DNA of 45,518 nucleotides, taken from positions 1-45,518 of the forward strand of contig CAYWYJ010000014.1 in the NCBI GenBank assembly GCA_964462635.1. Direction: 5' to 3'. Shown in pieces: positions 8,873-17,357 of the stretch. This DNA is from JBFMAI01 sp964462635 (GTDB taxonomy: Bacteria > Planctomycetota > Phycisphaerae > UBA1845 > Fen-1342). A model generated the notes under the pieces. The model did no database searches, was not told the DNA's origin, and saw only the letters and a list, made by a program, of their open reading frames with translations. A program made the position numbers and the translations under genes. Positions within the stretch are counted from its first letter, which is position 1. Each line of letters begins with the position of its first letter.

Positions 8873-9348
8873 AGGTCCTCCTGGGAAGCCGCGCACCGTC
8901 GGTGCGTTGGTGTATTCGTCCCGCGGCGGAGACGACTTGACGGCCCGACCCGGCCCACATTGCGGACGTTGCCGTCCGGCGCGACCAGCCCGCCGTCCGC
9001 CGAACGTGACCAACCCCGGCGGACCCCGGCTATCGGAACGCCCCATCCCTTCGTCCCGGAAGATGCGCCGCGCTCGCCCGCGGGACCGGCAGATCGGCGA
9101 CGCGTCGGACGGTGCCGGTCGGCAACATTAAATGGGGGCGACAACCATCCGGGCCACGACCGCCGACCGGTGGCCCGCCGAATAATCCGGCGTGGTGCGG
9201 TCCCCGCCCGGTGCAAGCGCTCATAACCAGTCGCGTTCACCTGCTTGGCGTGACGGTGGCTGGGTGACGTGACCCTCCCCTCGGCCTACAATGCCGCCGG
9301 CATCGCGGGGCCGTCGGCAGGCCGCCGCACAGCGAGCAGGCGATCGAC
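8873..9348. other. Intergenic region between divergent PilZ operon and PEGA lipoprotein gene
   Basis: About 475 bases without a credible gene. Open frames here on both strands are Arg/Pro-rich and lack ribosome-binding sites. It must hold the divergent promoters, but I cannot see a convincing -35/-10 pair. No repeat of the families found elsewhere in the window was recognised. Confidence 0.5.
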
Positions 9349-9762
9349 ATGAAGCGACCCAGGTGGTCATGGTTGGCGGTGCTGACGGCGGGGTTGTTGG
9401 TGCCGGGCTGTGTGGAACGGACGGCGCGAATTCAAACGGACCCGCCCGGGGCCCTCGTCACGGTGAACGACGAAGAGGTGGGCGTCAGCCCGGTGAAGTT
9501 CCATTTCCTGTGGTACGGGCACTACGACATCGTGCTCCGCAAGCCCGGGTACAAGACGGTGAAGACGAGCTACCACCTCGACGCGCCGTGGTACCAGTAC
9601 CCGCCGTTCGACCTCGTCGCCGAGACGCTCGTGGCCGGGACGATCCGCGATGAGCACACCCTGCCGACGTTTGTGCTGGAGCGGGCGGACCCCCCCGCGA
9701 CGGATGACGTGGTGCAGCGCGCCGCGGAGCTGCGCGGCCGGGCGTTGTATCAGACGCCCTGA
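9349..9762 (+). CDS. PEGA-domain lipoprotein
   Basis: A 137-residue lipoprotein. The signal peptide ends in the lipobox LVPGC (lipidated Cys21). Residues about 26-75 form a PEGA domain (ARIQTDPPGALVTVNDEEVG, then VSPVKFHFLWYGHYDIVLRK), a surface beta domain found on many secreted planctomycete proteins. The C-terminal 50 residues are acidic and unrelated to anything I recognise. It is monocistronic, convergent with the NarL-type regulator downstream, and separated from it by a GC-rich hairpin. Confidence 0.8.
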   Translation: MKRPRWSWLAVLTAGLLVPGCVERTARIQTDPPGALVTVNDEEVGVSPVKFHFLWYGHYDIVLRKPGYKTVKTSYHLDAPWYQYPPFDLVAETLVAGTIRDEHTLPTFVLERADPPATDDVVQRAAELRGRALYQTP

Positions 9763-9832
9763 ACACGCCGCCGCAGCGGGGGCTGTGCGCGGCATGCACC
9801 GTGCGCGGCGTGCGCTCACCGCGGCATAGCGC

Positions 9833-9859
9833 CGACGGTCGGCACGCGGCCGACCGTCG
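9833..9859. terminator. GC-rich hairpin between convergent genes
   Basis: A perfect 11-bp stem, CGACGGTCGGC (9833-9843) with GCCGACCGTCG (9849-9859), encloses a 5-base loop. It sits between the convergent PEGA and NarL-like genes. No T-run follows on either strand, so it is at most a weak or factor-assisted bidirectional terminator. Confidence 0.4.
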
Positions 9860-9892
9860 CGCTGCCTCCCGCACAAACCCCGGGACGGCCCG

Positions 9893-10543
9893 TCAAGGAT
9901 CAATGATGCGCGCGCGGATCGCGTAGCGGGCCAACTCGACGCGATCGTGCACGCCCAGCTTTCGCAGCAGCGTCGTCCGGTAAGCGTCCGCCGTCTTGTA
10001 GCTGATCGTCATCTGCCGCGCCGCGTCGCGGAGCGTCATCCCGCTGGCCAGCAGGGGCAGCAGCTCGGCTTCGCGGCGGGTGAGGCGGGCGACGCCGTTG
10101 CTCTGCCGCTCGCCCCGCGCCAGGGCCTCGCGGATGCCGGCGCTGAAGTACTCGCGGCCGGCGCAGAGGGCCTCGAGCGCGGCGCGGAGCTCGTCGAGCG
10201 CCCCATCCTTCACGACGTAGCCGTGCAGCGGGCAGCGGGCCCAGGCTTCGACATGGCTCGGCTCGACGCCGGAGCTGAGGACGAGGATGCGTGCTTGCGG
10301 CCGCAGGCGTGCGACCATTTGCAGGGCGTCGAGGACGTCACGTTGGAAGCGGTCGGCATCGACCAGCACCAGGTCGGGCTGGTACCGGAGCGCGGTCCAG
10401 ACGGAAATGGGGCGGAAGTCGGTGTCCACCGCCAGTTCGAGCTGATACTCCTGGACGAGCAGGCGGCGATAGGCCAGGCGGTCCAGGGCGGAATGGCCCA
10501 GCAAGCACGTGGTCGGCAGGGTCCGTTGCTCGTCACGCGACAT
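9893..10543 (-). CDS. NarL/FixJ-type response regulator with atypical receiver
   Basis: A 216-residue protein: receiver-like domain (about 11-128) and LuxR/GerE helix-turn-helix (about 150-212; LTRREAELLPLLASGMTLRD, then SYKTADAYRTTLLRKLG). A probable phosphoacceptor Asp62 (LVLVDAD), Ser90/91 and Lys112 (YVVKDG) are present. However, the acidic pair at the end of the first beta strand, normally DD or ED, is replaced by Gly-His (CLLGHSALDRLAYRRLL), so Mg-dependent phosphorylation may be impaired. ATG 10543 is chosen over 10564 because GGAGAGG precedes it by seven bases. No cognate kinase is adjacent. Confidence 0.8.
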   Translation of the reverse strand: MSRDEQRTLPTTCLLGHSALDRLAYRRLLVQEYQLELAVDTDFRPISVWTALRYQPDLVLVDADRFQRDVLDALQMVARLRPQARILVLSSGVEPSHVEAWARCPLHGYVVKDGALDELRAALEALCAGREYFSAGIREALARGERQSNGVARLTRREAELLPLLASGMTLRDAARQMTISYKTADAYRTTLLRKLGVHDRVELARYAIRARIIDP

Positions 10544-10765
10544 GCGTGCGCCTCTCCATGGCACTCAGGGCTTCTGGCCGACGTGGCCCAGGGATGCCGC
10601 GACCCGGCCGCGCCACGCGGATATCCAGCATACGTCCCATCGTTCGGTTTGCTACGGGGTAAACACCCGGGTTTTGGACTGGGGCACCGGCCGCCCGTGC
10701 CTGCACGGTCGCGGCCGGGTACACGGGGCAGAGCCCGTACGGGCAATTCCCGGGCTGTGCTGAAC

Positions 10766-11638
10766 CTACCGAGTGGAACCGGGCACGCGGAGCCCGAGGA
10801 CACGCATGACGGCCTGGAGGTCCTTCCAGGCGTCCGCCTTGGCCGGTGGGTTGCGCAGCAAGTACGCCGGGTGAAACGTGGGCATAAGCTGGGCGGGTGG
10901 AAGCCCCAGGTGGGCTAACGCCGGGGGTGGGAAATCGTGGAAGGTTCCGCGCAGCTTGGTTATGGGGGTCTTGGTCACCAGGAGGGTCTGGGTTGCCGGG
11001 CGACCGAGGGCCACGATCACCGTAGGACGGAGAATGGCCAACTGGCGGAAAAGAAAGGGACAGCAGGTCTCCATTTCGTCGTCCGCGGGCGTGCGATTGC
11101 CCGGGGGCCGGCACTTCACGACGTTGCAAATGTAGACCTGTTCGCGGGTTAGCGTCATCGCCGCAATCATGCGTGTCAGCAGTTGCCCCGCCCGGCCGAC
11201 GAACGGCAATCCCTGCGCATCCTCTTCCGCCCCCGGTCCTTCGCCAACGAACACGAGCGCCGGCCGCGGACACCCCACCCCAAAGACCGTTTGCGTGCGC
11301 CCGGCATGAAGCCGGCAGCGCGTGCAGCCGCGCACGTGCTTGGCGTCCAGCTCGGTCAGGGCGTCCGCCGCCGCCGTGCTCGACAGCTCCTCGCGGCACA
11401 ACGCCGGCAGACTCGGATCATCCACGAAGAGCGTTGCCGTCGTCGCGTTCCCCGTAGCCGGCGTGTCGGCGACTGACCTGACGGCCGGGGCGGTCGCCCT
11501 CGTCCCCGGGGCCGCCGAACTTGGTTCGGCCACGGGCGGCGTCTCCGGTCGGGGCCAGTGCGGCACGCCTAGTCGGCGTTCGTTGCGCAGCCACTCGCGC
11601 AGCGTAGCACTAATTGAAGTGGGCTCCGTCGGCGTCAC
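10766..11638 (-). CDS. Uracil-DNA glycosylase, family 4 (iron-sulfur)
   Basis: A 290-residue protein whose C-terminal 190 residues match the family-4 UDG fold. It has the active-site loop GEGPGAEEDAQGLPFVGRAG (133-151), the HPAYLLRNP loop (256-264), and four cluster ligands: Cys105 and Cys108 (CTRC), Cys176 (CNVVKC) and Cys192. The family excises uracil from deaminated DNA, which matters in a GC-rich genome. Residues 1-95 are a low-complexity Pro/Ala/Thr-rich extension often seen in this family. The start is GTG at 11638; no strong Shine-Dalgarno is visible and a later start is possible. Confidence 0.88.
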   Translation of the reverse strand: MTPTEPTSISATLREWLRNERRLGVPHWPRPETPPVAEPSSAAPGTRATAPAVRSVADTPATGNATTATLFVDDPSLPALCREELSSTAAADALTELDAKHVRGCTRCRLHAGRTQTVFGVGCPRPALVFVGEGPGAEEDAQGLPFVGRAGQLLTRMIAAMTLTREQVYICNVVKCRPPGNRTPADDEMETCCPFLFRQLAILRPTVIVALGRPATQTLLVTKTPITKLRGTFHDFPPPALAHLGLPPAQLMPTFHPAYLLRNPPAKADAWKDLQAVMRVLGLRVPGSTR

Positions 11639-11682
11639 GATGACAGCTTAGACCGCGCCGTCTCGTCTCACAAGGAGCGCAG

Positions 11683-13440
11683 TTGTTGCCCACCCTTCTC
11701 GCCATCCGCGTGCGCGTGCCGACCGCGTTCTGGCTCCTGGCGGTCGCCAGCGGCACACTCGGCGCGCAGCAGGTTCCGACGGCCGGGCCGGCGACGCCCG
11801 TGCTGGTCTGGCCTACGCAAGGACGCCCCGCGTTTGTGCCCCCGGGCGGAACCCTGGCCGTGGTGGTCCAGCCTACGGAGCCCGGCGATGAGCTCAGCTT
11901 CGAGCTGGTGTCCACGCGGCCCCCGGCACAACGCCACCAACTGACGCCCCCGTCCACGGAGCCGCCCGCGGACGGCATGTACCGTCTCGCGGTGCCGAGC
12001 GACGCCCTCGAGCGCACGTACGATCTCGAGGTCCGGGGGGCCGCCGGGACGACCGTCGGCCGTCACGCGGTGGCCGTGGCGCGGCTGGATCGGCGCGTGC
12101 GGCTGGTCCACCTGGGCGATATGCACGTGGGCGAGCTGGGCGTGCCGGACTTCGACCAGCGGCTCATCGACGAGATCAACCTGGTCGCGCCGACCCTGAT
12201 CGTCGCCACGGGGGACTACCTCGACGTGACGCACCCGGACCCGGACGCGGGCTGGCGCCGACTGTCCGACTTCCTGGCACGATTCGACGCCCCCGTGCTG
12301 CTGGCGTGCGGCGACCACGACGAGGTCGCGCTCTACAGCCGCTACATGGCGCCGAGTCCCATCGGCACCATCGAACTCGGGGCCTACCGAGGGTTGGTCC
12401 TGTACGACATGCCGGCGCGCCCCGTGTCGGATGACGTCGACCAGGTGGCCTGGATCGAGCGCGAGCTGTCGGAAACGCGCCCGCAACAGCGCATGACGTT
12501 CGTCGTGGCGCACGATTCCGGCCGGGGCCTGTTCGATCACTGGCAGCAAACCGGCGCCCTGGCAACACTGCTCGGGCCGGGTCGGGTCGGGCTTTGGTTG
12601 GCCGGCGGCTGGACGAAGGAGTCGACGGACGCCGAGCCCTTGGGGGTCGGTGCGGCTGCGGCAACCATCGGGCTGCGCACGCCGCCCGCCAGCACGACGA
12701 CCCGCCACGGGGCACCGGGGGTGAGCCACTACCGCGTCGTCGACCTGGAGGGCGAGCGCGTCACGCTCTACGGACCGGCCGGGTCCGCGGGACTGCCGAC
12801 AGCGATACCGGTCGGTCGCCTGCAACTCTCCTTCGACAGCCCCAACGACGGGTCGCGGTCGCGCGCGGGATTCACGGTGCTCAGTACGTTGCCGTTCCGT
12901 CTCGACCATCTCGCCGTGCGTGTGTTGGTTCGGCAGGGGGGCGAGCGGCGCCCATGGTGCGATGGGGGGCAGATCGAGCGGGCCGACGGGGTGGACGGCG
13001 TGTGGGATTGTCGCGTGGCGATCGACGTGCCGGACAAGGGGACCGTGCGGGCCGTCGTCGGCACCGGGCCGCCGCCGCCGCGACCGGACATCGTCGTGCG
13101 CTTCGCCGGGCCGCGGACCGTGACGATCGGCGCCGATTGCGTCGTATCCAACGAATGGACGGGGACCGTGGAGCTGCTGAACCGCGGCCCGCAGGCGGCG
13201 GAGATCATGCCGCTGTTGCGCCTCGACGGCGAGCCGGTCGCGTACCGGGTGCGCGAGGAGGACGGGCCGCTGGCCACCGCGTACCGCCTGCGGCTGGCGG
13301 CGCGGCAGTCCGTTACGTTGCAGCCCGATCTGCTCGCTCTTAGAATCGAGCCCGGTCGCCGCGAGTTGCAGGTCTATCTCTCGGGCGCGGCCACCGCGGC
13401 GCCGGTGTGCTGGCCGTTGGACGTGGGGAGCACTCCCTGA
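11683..13440 (+). CDS. Secreted metallophosphoesterase-like protein lacking the last metal motif
   Basis: A 585-residue exported protein (hydrophobic signal about 10-28) with an N-terminal beta domain, a calcineurin-like phosphoesterase core (about 138-370) and a C-terminal beta-rich part. Metal-site motifs seen: D146-M-H148 (GDMHVG), D178 (GDYLD), G210-D-H-D (GNHD with Asn replaced by Asp) and His277 (VVAHDSG). The closing GHxH motif is missing; the corresponding stretch reads LAGGWTKESTD, so catalysis is doubtful. The start is TTG 11683, supported by AAGGAG five bases upstream. A glycosyltransferase gene follows 27 bases later on the same strand. Confidence 0.72.
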   Translation: MLPTLLAIRVRVPTAFWLLAVASGTLGAQQVPTAGPATPVLVWPTQGRPAFVPPGGTLAVVVQPTEPGDELSFELVSTRPPAQRHQLTPPSTEPPADGMYRLAVPSDALERTYDLEVRGAAGTTVGRHAVAVARLDRRVRLVHLGDMHVGELGVPDFDQRLIDEINLVAPTLIVATGDYLDVTHPDPDAGWRRLSDFLARFDAPVLLACGDHDEVALYSRYMAPSPIGTIELGAYRGLVLYDMPARPVSDDVDQVAWIERELSETRPQQRMTFVVAHDSGRGLFDHWQQTGALATLLGPGRVGLWLAGGWTKESTDAEPLGVGAAAATIGLRTPPASTTTRHGAPGVSHYRVVDLEGERVTLYGPAGSAGLPTAIPVGRLQLSFDSPNDGSRSRAGFTVLSTLPFRLDHLAVRVLVRQGGERRPWCDGGQIERADGVDGVWDCRVAIDVPDKGTVRAVVGTGPPPPRPDIVVRFAGPRTVTIGADCVVSNEWTGTVELLNRGPQAAEIMPLLRLDGEPVAYRVREEDGPLATAYRLRLAARQSVTLQPDLLALRIEPGRRELQVYLSGAATAAPVCWPLDVGSTP

Positions 13441-13467
13441 CCCGCGCGGCGGCCGACGGAGGCTGGC

Positions 13468-14190
13468 GTGGACCGACCGCCGCTGAAGCCCTTCTCCCTC
13501 ACCATCTTCTACCCGTGCTACAACGAGGAGGCGAACGTCGAGCGCGTGACGCGGGCCGCGGTCGCAGTCGGCCGGCGGATCGCAGACGACCTGGAAGTGC
13601 TCATCGTAAACGACGGCAGCCGTGACTGGACCGGCGAAATCGCCGACCGGCTGGCCGCGGAGATTCCCGAGGTGCGGGCGGTCCACAATCGGCCGAACCA
13701 GGGGTACGGCGGGGCGCTGACGCGTGGGTTCCGTGAGGCGACGAAGAACTGGGTTTTCTACACCGACGGCGACGGGCAGTTCGACCTGAACGAGCTGCCG
13801 CGACTGCTGCCCCTGCTGGAAACGCACGACATCGTGTCGTGTTACCGGCTCGACCGGCAGGACCCGTGGCTGCGGAAGCTCAACGCGTGGGCGTGGAGCA
13901 CGCTGGTCAATCTGCTGTTTGCGATCCGGCTCCGGGACATCGACTGTGCGTTCAAGATTTACCCCAAGACGTTCATCGACCGCATCGAGCTGCACAGCCG
14001 GGGGGCGCTCATCGACACCGAGATGCTCGCCAAGGCCCGTAACCTGGGACTGCGCATCGCGCAGCTCGGCGTCCACCATTACCCGCGCACCGCGGGGCAA
14101 CAGACCGGCGCGAACCTGCGGGTGATCCTGCGGGCTTTCCGGGAGCTGTTCAAGCTGTACCGCCAGATCAAACGCGAAGGCCGGGCGTAG
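13468..14190 (+). CDS. Glycosyltransferase family 2 (dolichol/polyprenyl-phosphate sugar synthase-like)
   Basis: A 240-residue GT-A fold enzyme without membrane anchors. Motifs are FYPCYNEEANV (about 11-21), the nucleotide-binding VLIVNDGSRDWT (about 44-55), NQGYGGAL (about 76-83) and the DXD-type TDGDGQF (about 97-103). The layout resembles polyprenyl-phosphate mannose/glucose synthases, which load sugars onto lipid carriers used by GT-C enzymes such as those at the start of the window; that link is inference. The start is GTG 13468 with GGAGG just upstream. The downstream hairpin separates it from the convergent sdh operon. Confidence 0.85.
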   Translation: MDRPPLKPFSLTIFYPCYNEEANVERVTRAAVAVGRRIADDLEVLIVNDGSRDWTGEIADRLAAEIPEVRAVHNRPNQGYGGALTRGFREATKNWVFYTDGDGQFDLNELPRLLPLLETHDIVSCYRLDRQDPWLRKLNAWAWSTLVNLLFAIRLRDIDCAFKIYPKTFIDRIELHSRGALIDTEMLAKARNLGLRIAQLGVHHYPRTAGQQTGANLRVILRAFRELFKLYRQIKREGRA

Positions 14191-14210
14191 CGGGGCAAGG
14201 CCACCGCCCG

Positions 14211-14242
14211 GCGTAGCGACTCGCTGTGGCGAGCCGCTACGC
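14211..14242. repeat. Hairpin repeat between convergent genes (shares core with a uvrA insert)
   Basis: GCGTAGCG pairs with CGCTACGC and CTCGC with GCGAG around a TGTG loop, with one A/C mismatch, giving a 13-bp stem. It may act as a bidirectional terminator between the GT2 gene and sdhB. The 17-base core at 14216-14232 (gcgactcgctgtggcga) recurs exactly, in inverse orientation, at 40943-40959 inside uvrA, so it belongs to a dispersed repeat family. Confidence 0.7.
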
Positions 14243-14260
14243 TGCCGCGGCTGACATTCC

Positions 14261-15010
14261 CTACTTGGTGAACAGATCGCGTAGCCACTGCATCGTGGTT
14301 TGCCGGCCGAGTTCGCCGATGGCCTGCGTCAGGGGGATGTCCTTGGGGCAGACCTTGACGCAGTTCTGGGCGTTGCCGCAGTCGGCGACGCCACCGGGCT
14401 CCATCAGGACGTGCAGGCGCTCCTCCTTGAAATACGACCCGGTCGGGTGCTCGTTGTGCAGGCGGGCCTGGCCGAGGGGGGCGGGGCCGATGAAGCGGCT
14501 GTCCTTGTGGTATTGCGGGCAGACCTCCATGCAGCAACCGCAGGTCATGCAGCGCGAGAAGAGGTATTGCAGCGATTGCTCGCCGGGGGAGAACAGCGGC
14601 GCGTGGCGGTGAATGTCCCACGAGCCGTCGATGGGCACCCACGCCTTCACTTTCAGCAGGGCGTCGAACATCTTCTGCCGATCAACGACCAGGTCGCGGA
14701 CCACCGGAAACTTCGTCAGCGGCTCCAGGACGATCGGTTGCTCCAGTTCGTCGACCAGGGCGGCGCAGGCCTGCCGCGGGACGCCGTTGACCAGCATCGT
14801 GCAGGCCCCGCAGACCTCCTCCATGCAGTTGGATTCCCAGGCCACCGGCGGGACGCGCTGACCGCGGACGTTGACCGGGTTCTCGCGCAGGACGAGCAGC
14901 GCGGAGATGACGTTGTGCCCGGGGGCGTAGGGCAAGTGAAACTCGTCCCAGTACGGGGCCGCGTCGGGGCCGTCCTGGCGTTTGATGCGAAAACGAATCA
15001 GGTCGCTCAT
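14261..15010 (-). CDS. sdhB: Succinate dehydrogenase / fumarate reductase iron-sulfur subunit
   Basis: A 249-residue protein of typical SdhB length. The N-terminal ferredoxin domain binds [2Fe-2S] with Cys62, 67, 70 and 82 (NCMEEVCGAC, then QAC). The C-terminal domain carries CMTCGCCMEVCP (154-165) and CGNAQNCVKVCPKDIPL (211-227) for the [4Fe-4S] and [3Fe-4S] clusters. It passes electrons from the flavoprotein to the membrane cytochrome b subunit. It is last in the sdhC-sdhA-sdhB order but is separated from sdhA by about 400 bases of repeat sequence containing an assembly gap, so co-transcription is uncertain. Confidence 0.93.
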   Translation of the reverse strand: MSDLIRFRIKRQDGPDAAPYWDEFHLPYAPGHNVISALLVLRENPVNVRGQRVPPVAWESNCMEEVCGACTMLVNGVPRQACAALVDELEQPIVLEPLTKFPVVRDLVVDRQKMFDALLKVKAWVPIDGSWDIHRHAPLFSPGEQSLQYLFSRCMTCGCCMEVCPQYHKDSRFIGPAPLGQARLHNEHPTGSYFKEERLHVLMEPGGVADCGNAQNCVKVCPKDIPLTQAIGELGRQTTMQWLRDLFTK

Positions 15011-15123
15011 GTCAAGAGTTCCATATCACCACAGAGGCACAGAGAACACAGAGGGTAGTACCTGTGCCATGCTCCCGCGTATCTTCAGAGACAGGACGGC
15101 GCAAGGGGCCGTTCCCGGGAGAT

Positions 15124-15160
15124 CCCGACCCTCCCCCAACCCCTCCCTGAGAGGGGGGGG
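15124..15160 (+). repeat. CCCTCCCCCAACCCCTCC hairpin repeat, intergenic copy
   Basis: CCCGACCCTCCCCCAACCCC followed by TCCCTGAGAGGGGGGGG. The C-rich and G-rich arms can pair. The same left arm occurs at 40919-40942 and 42271-42294 inside uvrA. Confidence 0.7.
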
Positions 15161-15202
15161 TTCCGGGGCAGCCTCCAAATGACCGTGCGCGAACATGTGG
15201 CG

Positions 15203-15230
15203 CGGGAGGGCGAGGCTCCTGCCGAGCCGC
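15203..15230 (+). repeat. GAGGGCGAGGCTCCTGCCGAGCC palindromic repeat, half copy
   Basis: One arm of the roughly 50-base palindrome family seen complete at 26085-26137. A piece of the opposite arm (GAGGCTCGCCCTC) lies at 15298-15310, directly after the N run. Confidence 0.7.
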
Positions 15231-15287
15231 GGGGCGCCGGGCGGCGCGCCCACGACCAACGCGCCGCCCCAACCCCCCCCGCCGATT

Positions 15288-15297
15288 NNNNNNNNNN
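15288..15297. other. Assembly gap (10 N)
   Basis: A run of ten N marks a scaffold join inside the repeat element between sdhA and sdhB. It is flanked by repeat halves, so repeat-driven assembly breakage is the likely cause. The real distance is unknown. Confidence 0.95.
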
Positions 15298-15417
15298 GAG
15301 GCTCGCCCTCTCCATAGGCGCCGCCGAATCGCGCACGGCGATTTGGATTGACGAAGTCTCTCGCTCAAAGGTCTTCCTCTCAAAGCTCTTCTTCTCTGCG
15401 TCTCTGGGCCTCTGTGT

Positions 15418-17301
15418 TTATCTGTAGTCCCGCGGCGTCTCGGGCGGCAGGATCGACAGGTCCACGGGGTGGTAGTCGATCTTGGGGCCGTCCGGGGTGT
15501 GCGTCGCGATCGTGTGCCGGATCCACTTCTCGTTGTTGGCCTTCCAGCGGGCCTTGTAGTCTTCGTATTCGGGGTCGCCGGCGAACTTGCCCTCCGGCAC
15601 CTTGAGCTCGAACTCGGCCTTGTAGTGCGAGCCGCGGCACTCGTCGCGCAGGCGGGCGCCCTTGGTGATGACCTCCGCCAGCACGAGCATGTCCTGCACC
15701 TGCCGCGCCCAGGGCAACGACTGGTTCGACCAGTTTGAATGGTCGTCCAGGGCGATGTTCCGCGACCGCTCCTTCAGTTCGGCGATCCCGGCCAGGGCCT
15801 GGTCCAACCCGGCGTTGTCGCGCTCCACGAACACGTGCGTCTGCATCAGCTCGCCGAGCTTATGGTGCAACGTGGTCGCGTTCTCGCCGCGGTCGCGCGA
15901 CAGCAGGGCCTTGTTGGTCTCCGTTTGCCGCCGGGCCTGGCCGTCATACAGGCTGGCCGGCAGCTTGTCGCAGCTCGACTTGAGTCCCTTCAGATACGCG
16001 ACGGTCGCGTCGCCCGCCACACGACCGCTGAACGAAGCGCTCAGCAGTGAGTTGGCACCGAGCCGGTTCGCCCCGTGATACCCGCTGTCGCACTCGCCGC
16101 AGGCGTACAGGCCGGGGATGGTCGTGGCGTGGTTCTTTGGATGCACACGGGCCATGCCGCCGGTCTTGCTGTCGGTCTCGTAGCTGACCCACAGCCCGCC
16201 CATCGTGTAGTGCATGGCGGGGAAAACCTTCATCGGTCCGGTGTAGGGGTCTTCGCCGGAGAAGGTCTGGTACATTTCGAGGATGCCGCCGAGGCGCCGC
16301 TCGAGGAACTCCCGCGGCTTGTGGGACAGGTCGAGGTAGACGACGTCGCCGCCGTCGAGGCCGAGGCCCATCTGCCGCGTCGCGCGGACGATCGCCCGCG
16401 AGGCCACGTCGCGCGGCACGGTGTTGCCGTAGGTCGGATACCACTCTTCGAGGAAGTAGAACCGCTCGTCCTCGGGAATCTGCCGTGGGTCGCGCCGGTC
16501 GCCGGCCTTCCGCGGCACCCAGATGCGCCCGCCCTCACCGCGGCAAGCCTCGGACATCAGCCGCAACTTGTCGTGCCCCTTCATCGCGGTCGGGTGGAAC
16601 TGGGCAAACTCGGCGTTGGCGAACTTCGCCCCCTGTTGGTACACCCGGGCGGCGGCGGCCCCCGTGCAGTTCGTGGACATCGTCGAGCGGCCCCAGATCA
16701 GCCCCAGGCCGCCGGTGGCCAGGATGACGGCGTCGTTGCGGAACGCCCGCACCTGCCCGCTCTTCAGGTCGAGCGCGACGAGCCCGCGGCACGTGCCGGC
16801 GTCGTCGAGCACCGCCGACAGAAACTCGTAGTACTCGTACTTCTTCACGAGCCCCTTGGCTTCCTGGGCCCGCACCTGCTCGTCAATTGAGTATAGGAGC
16901 TGCTGCCCGGTCGTCGCGCCGGCGAAGCACGTCCGCCGGTTCTTCACGCCGCCGAACAGCCGCTGGTCCATGCTGCCCTCGGGCGTGCGGCTGAAGGTGA
17001 CGCCCATGCGGTCGTAGGTGCGGATGAGGCCGGGGGCCTCCTCGCACAGGCTCTTGATGGGGGGCTGGTCGGCGAGGTAGTCGCCGCCCTTGATCGTATC
17101 GACGATGTGCTGCCACACCGAGTCGTGCTCGCCTTTGACGTCGAGGACGGCATTGATGCCGCCCTGGGCACAGCACGAGTGCGAGCGTTTGACGGGAAAC
17201 AGGGAGAACAGATCGACAGGATGGCCGGCTTCGGCCAACCGCAGGGTGGCCCACAACCCGCCCAACCCGCCGCCGACGACTGCTACACGTTGCTTGGCCA
17301 T
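15418..17301 (-). CDS. sdhA: Succinate dehydrogenase / fumarate reductase flavoprotein subunit
   Basis: A 627-residue flavoprotein. The dinucleotide-binding motif GGGLGGL starts at residue 10. SHSCCAQGGIN at 40-50 contains His41, the expected site of covalent FAD. TPEGSMDQRLFGG and GATTGQQLLYSIDEQVR follow, close to the Bacillus-type (menaquinone-linked) SdhA pattern. It oxidises succinate in the TCA cycle, or reduces fumarate, on the cytoplasmic side of the membrane. The frame extends to GTG 17331, but ATG 17301 begins directly at the conserved N-terminus. It lies 56 bases after sdhC. The TAA stop coincides with the edge of the repeat element that separates it from sdhB. Confidence 0.94.
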   Translation of the reverse strand: MAKQRVAVVGGGLGGLWATLRLAEAGHPVDLFSLFPVKRSHSCCAQGGINAVLDVKGEHDSVWQHIVDTIKGGDYLADQPPIKSLCEEAPGLIRTYDRMGVTFSRTPEGSMDQRLFGGVKNRRTCFAGATTGQQLLYSIDEQVRAQEAKGLVKKYEYYEFLSAVLDDAGTCRGLVALDLKSGQVRAFRNDAVILATGGLGLIWGRSTMSTNCTGAAAARVYQQGAKFANAEFAQFHPTAMKGHDKLRLMSEACRGEGGRIWVPRKAGDRRDPRQIPEDERFYFLEEWYPTYGNTVPRDVASRAIVRATRQMGLGLDGGDVVYLDLSHKPREFLERRLGGILEMYQTFSGEDPYTGPMKVFPAMHYTMGGLWVSYETDSKTGGMARVHPKNHATTIPGLYACGECDSGYHGANRLGANSLLSASFSGRVAGDATVAYLKGLKSSCDKLPASLYDGQARRQTETNKALLSRDRGENATTLHHKLGELMQTHVFVERDNAGLDQALAGIAELKERSRNIALDDHSNWSNQSLPWARQVQDMLVLAEVITKGARLRDECRGSHYKAEFELKVPEGKFAGDPEYEDYKARWKANNEKWIRHTIATHTPDGPKIDYHPVDLSILPPETPRDYR

Positions 17302-17357
17302 AGTCTCTTGCTCTACTTGCTCCGCGGTCACCCCGGGGGTGCGCCGGCCGCCGTCGG

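Larger units (their letters stand above)
15026..15420. repeat. Repeat-built element with inverted termini between sdhA and sdhB
   Basis: The left end (15027-15055, CACCACAGAGGCACAGAG...) and the right end (15391-15420) are inverted copies of one CACAGAGRCNCAGAGA-type sequence, about 26 positions with few mismatches. Between them lie a copy of the CCCTCCCCCAACCCCTCC repeat (15124-15160), half of a GAGGGCGAGGCTCCTGCC palindrome (15203-15230) and, after ten N, part of the opposite half (15298-15313). No gene is seen inside. The right end supplies or touches the TAA stop of sdhA (15418-15420). The true length is unknown because of the gap. Confidence 0.65.

Noticed and set aside
11668..14100. 810-codon minus-strand open frame
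   Set aside because: It is the antisense of the metallophosphoesterase and GT2 genes, both of which have clear motifs; the translation has low complexity and no family features.
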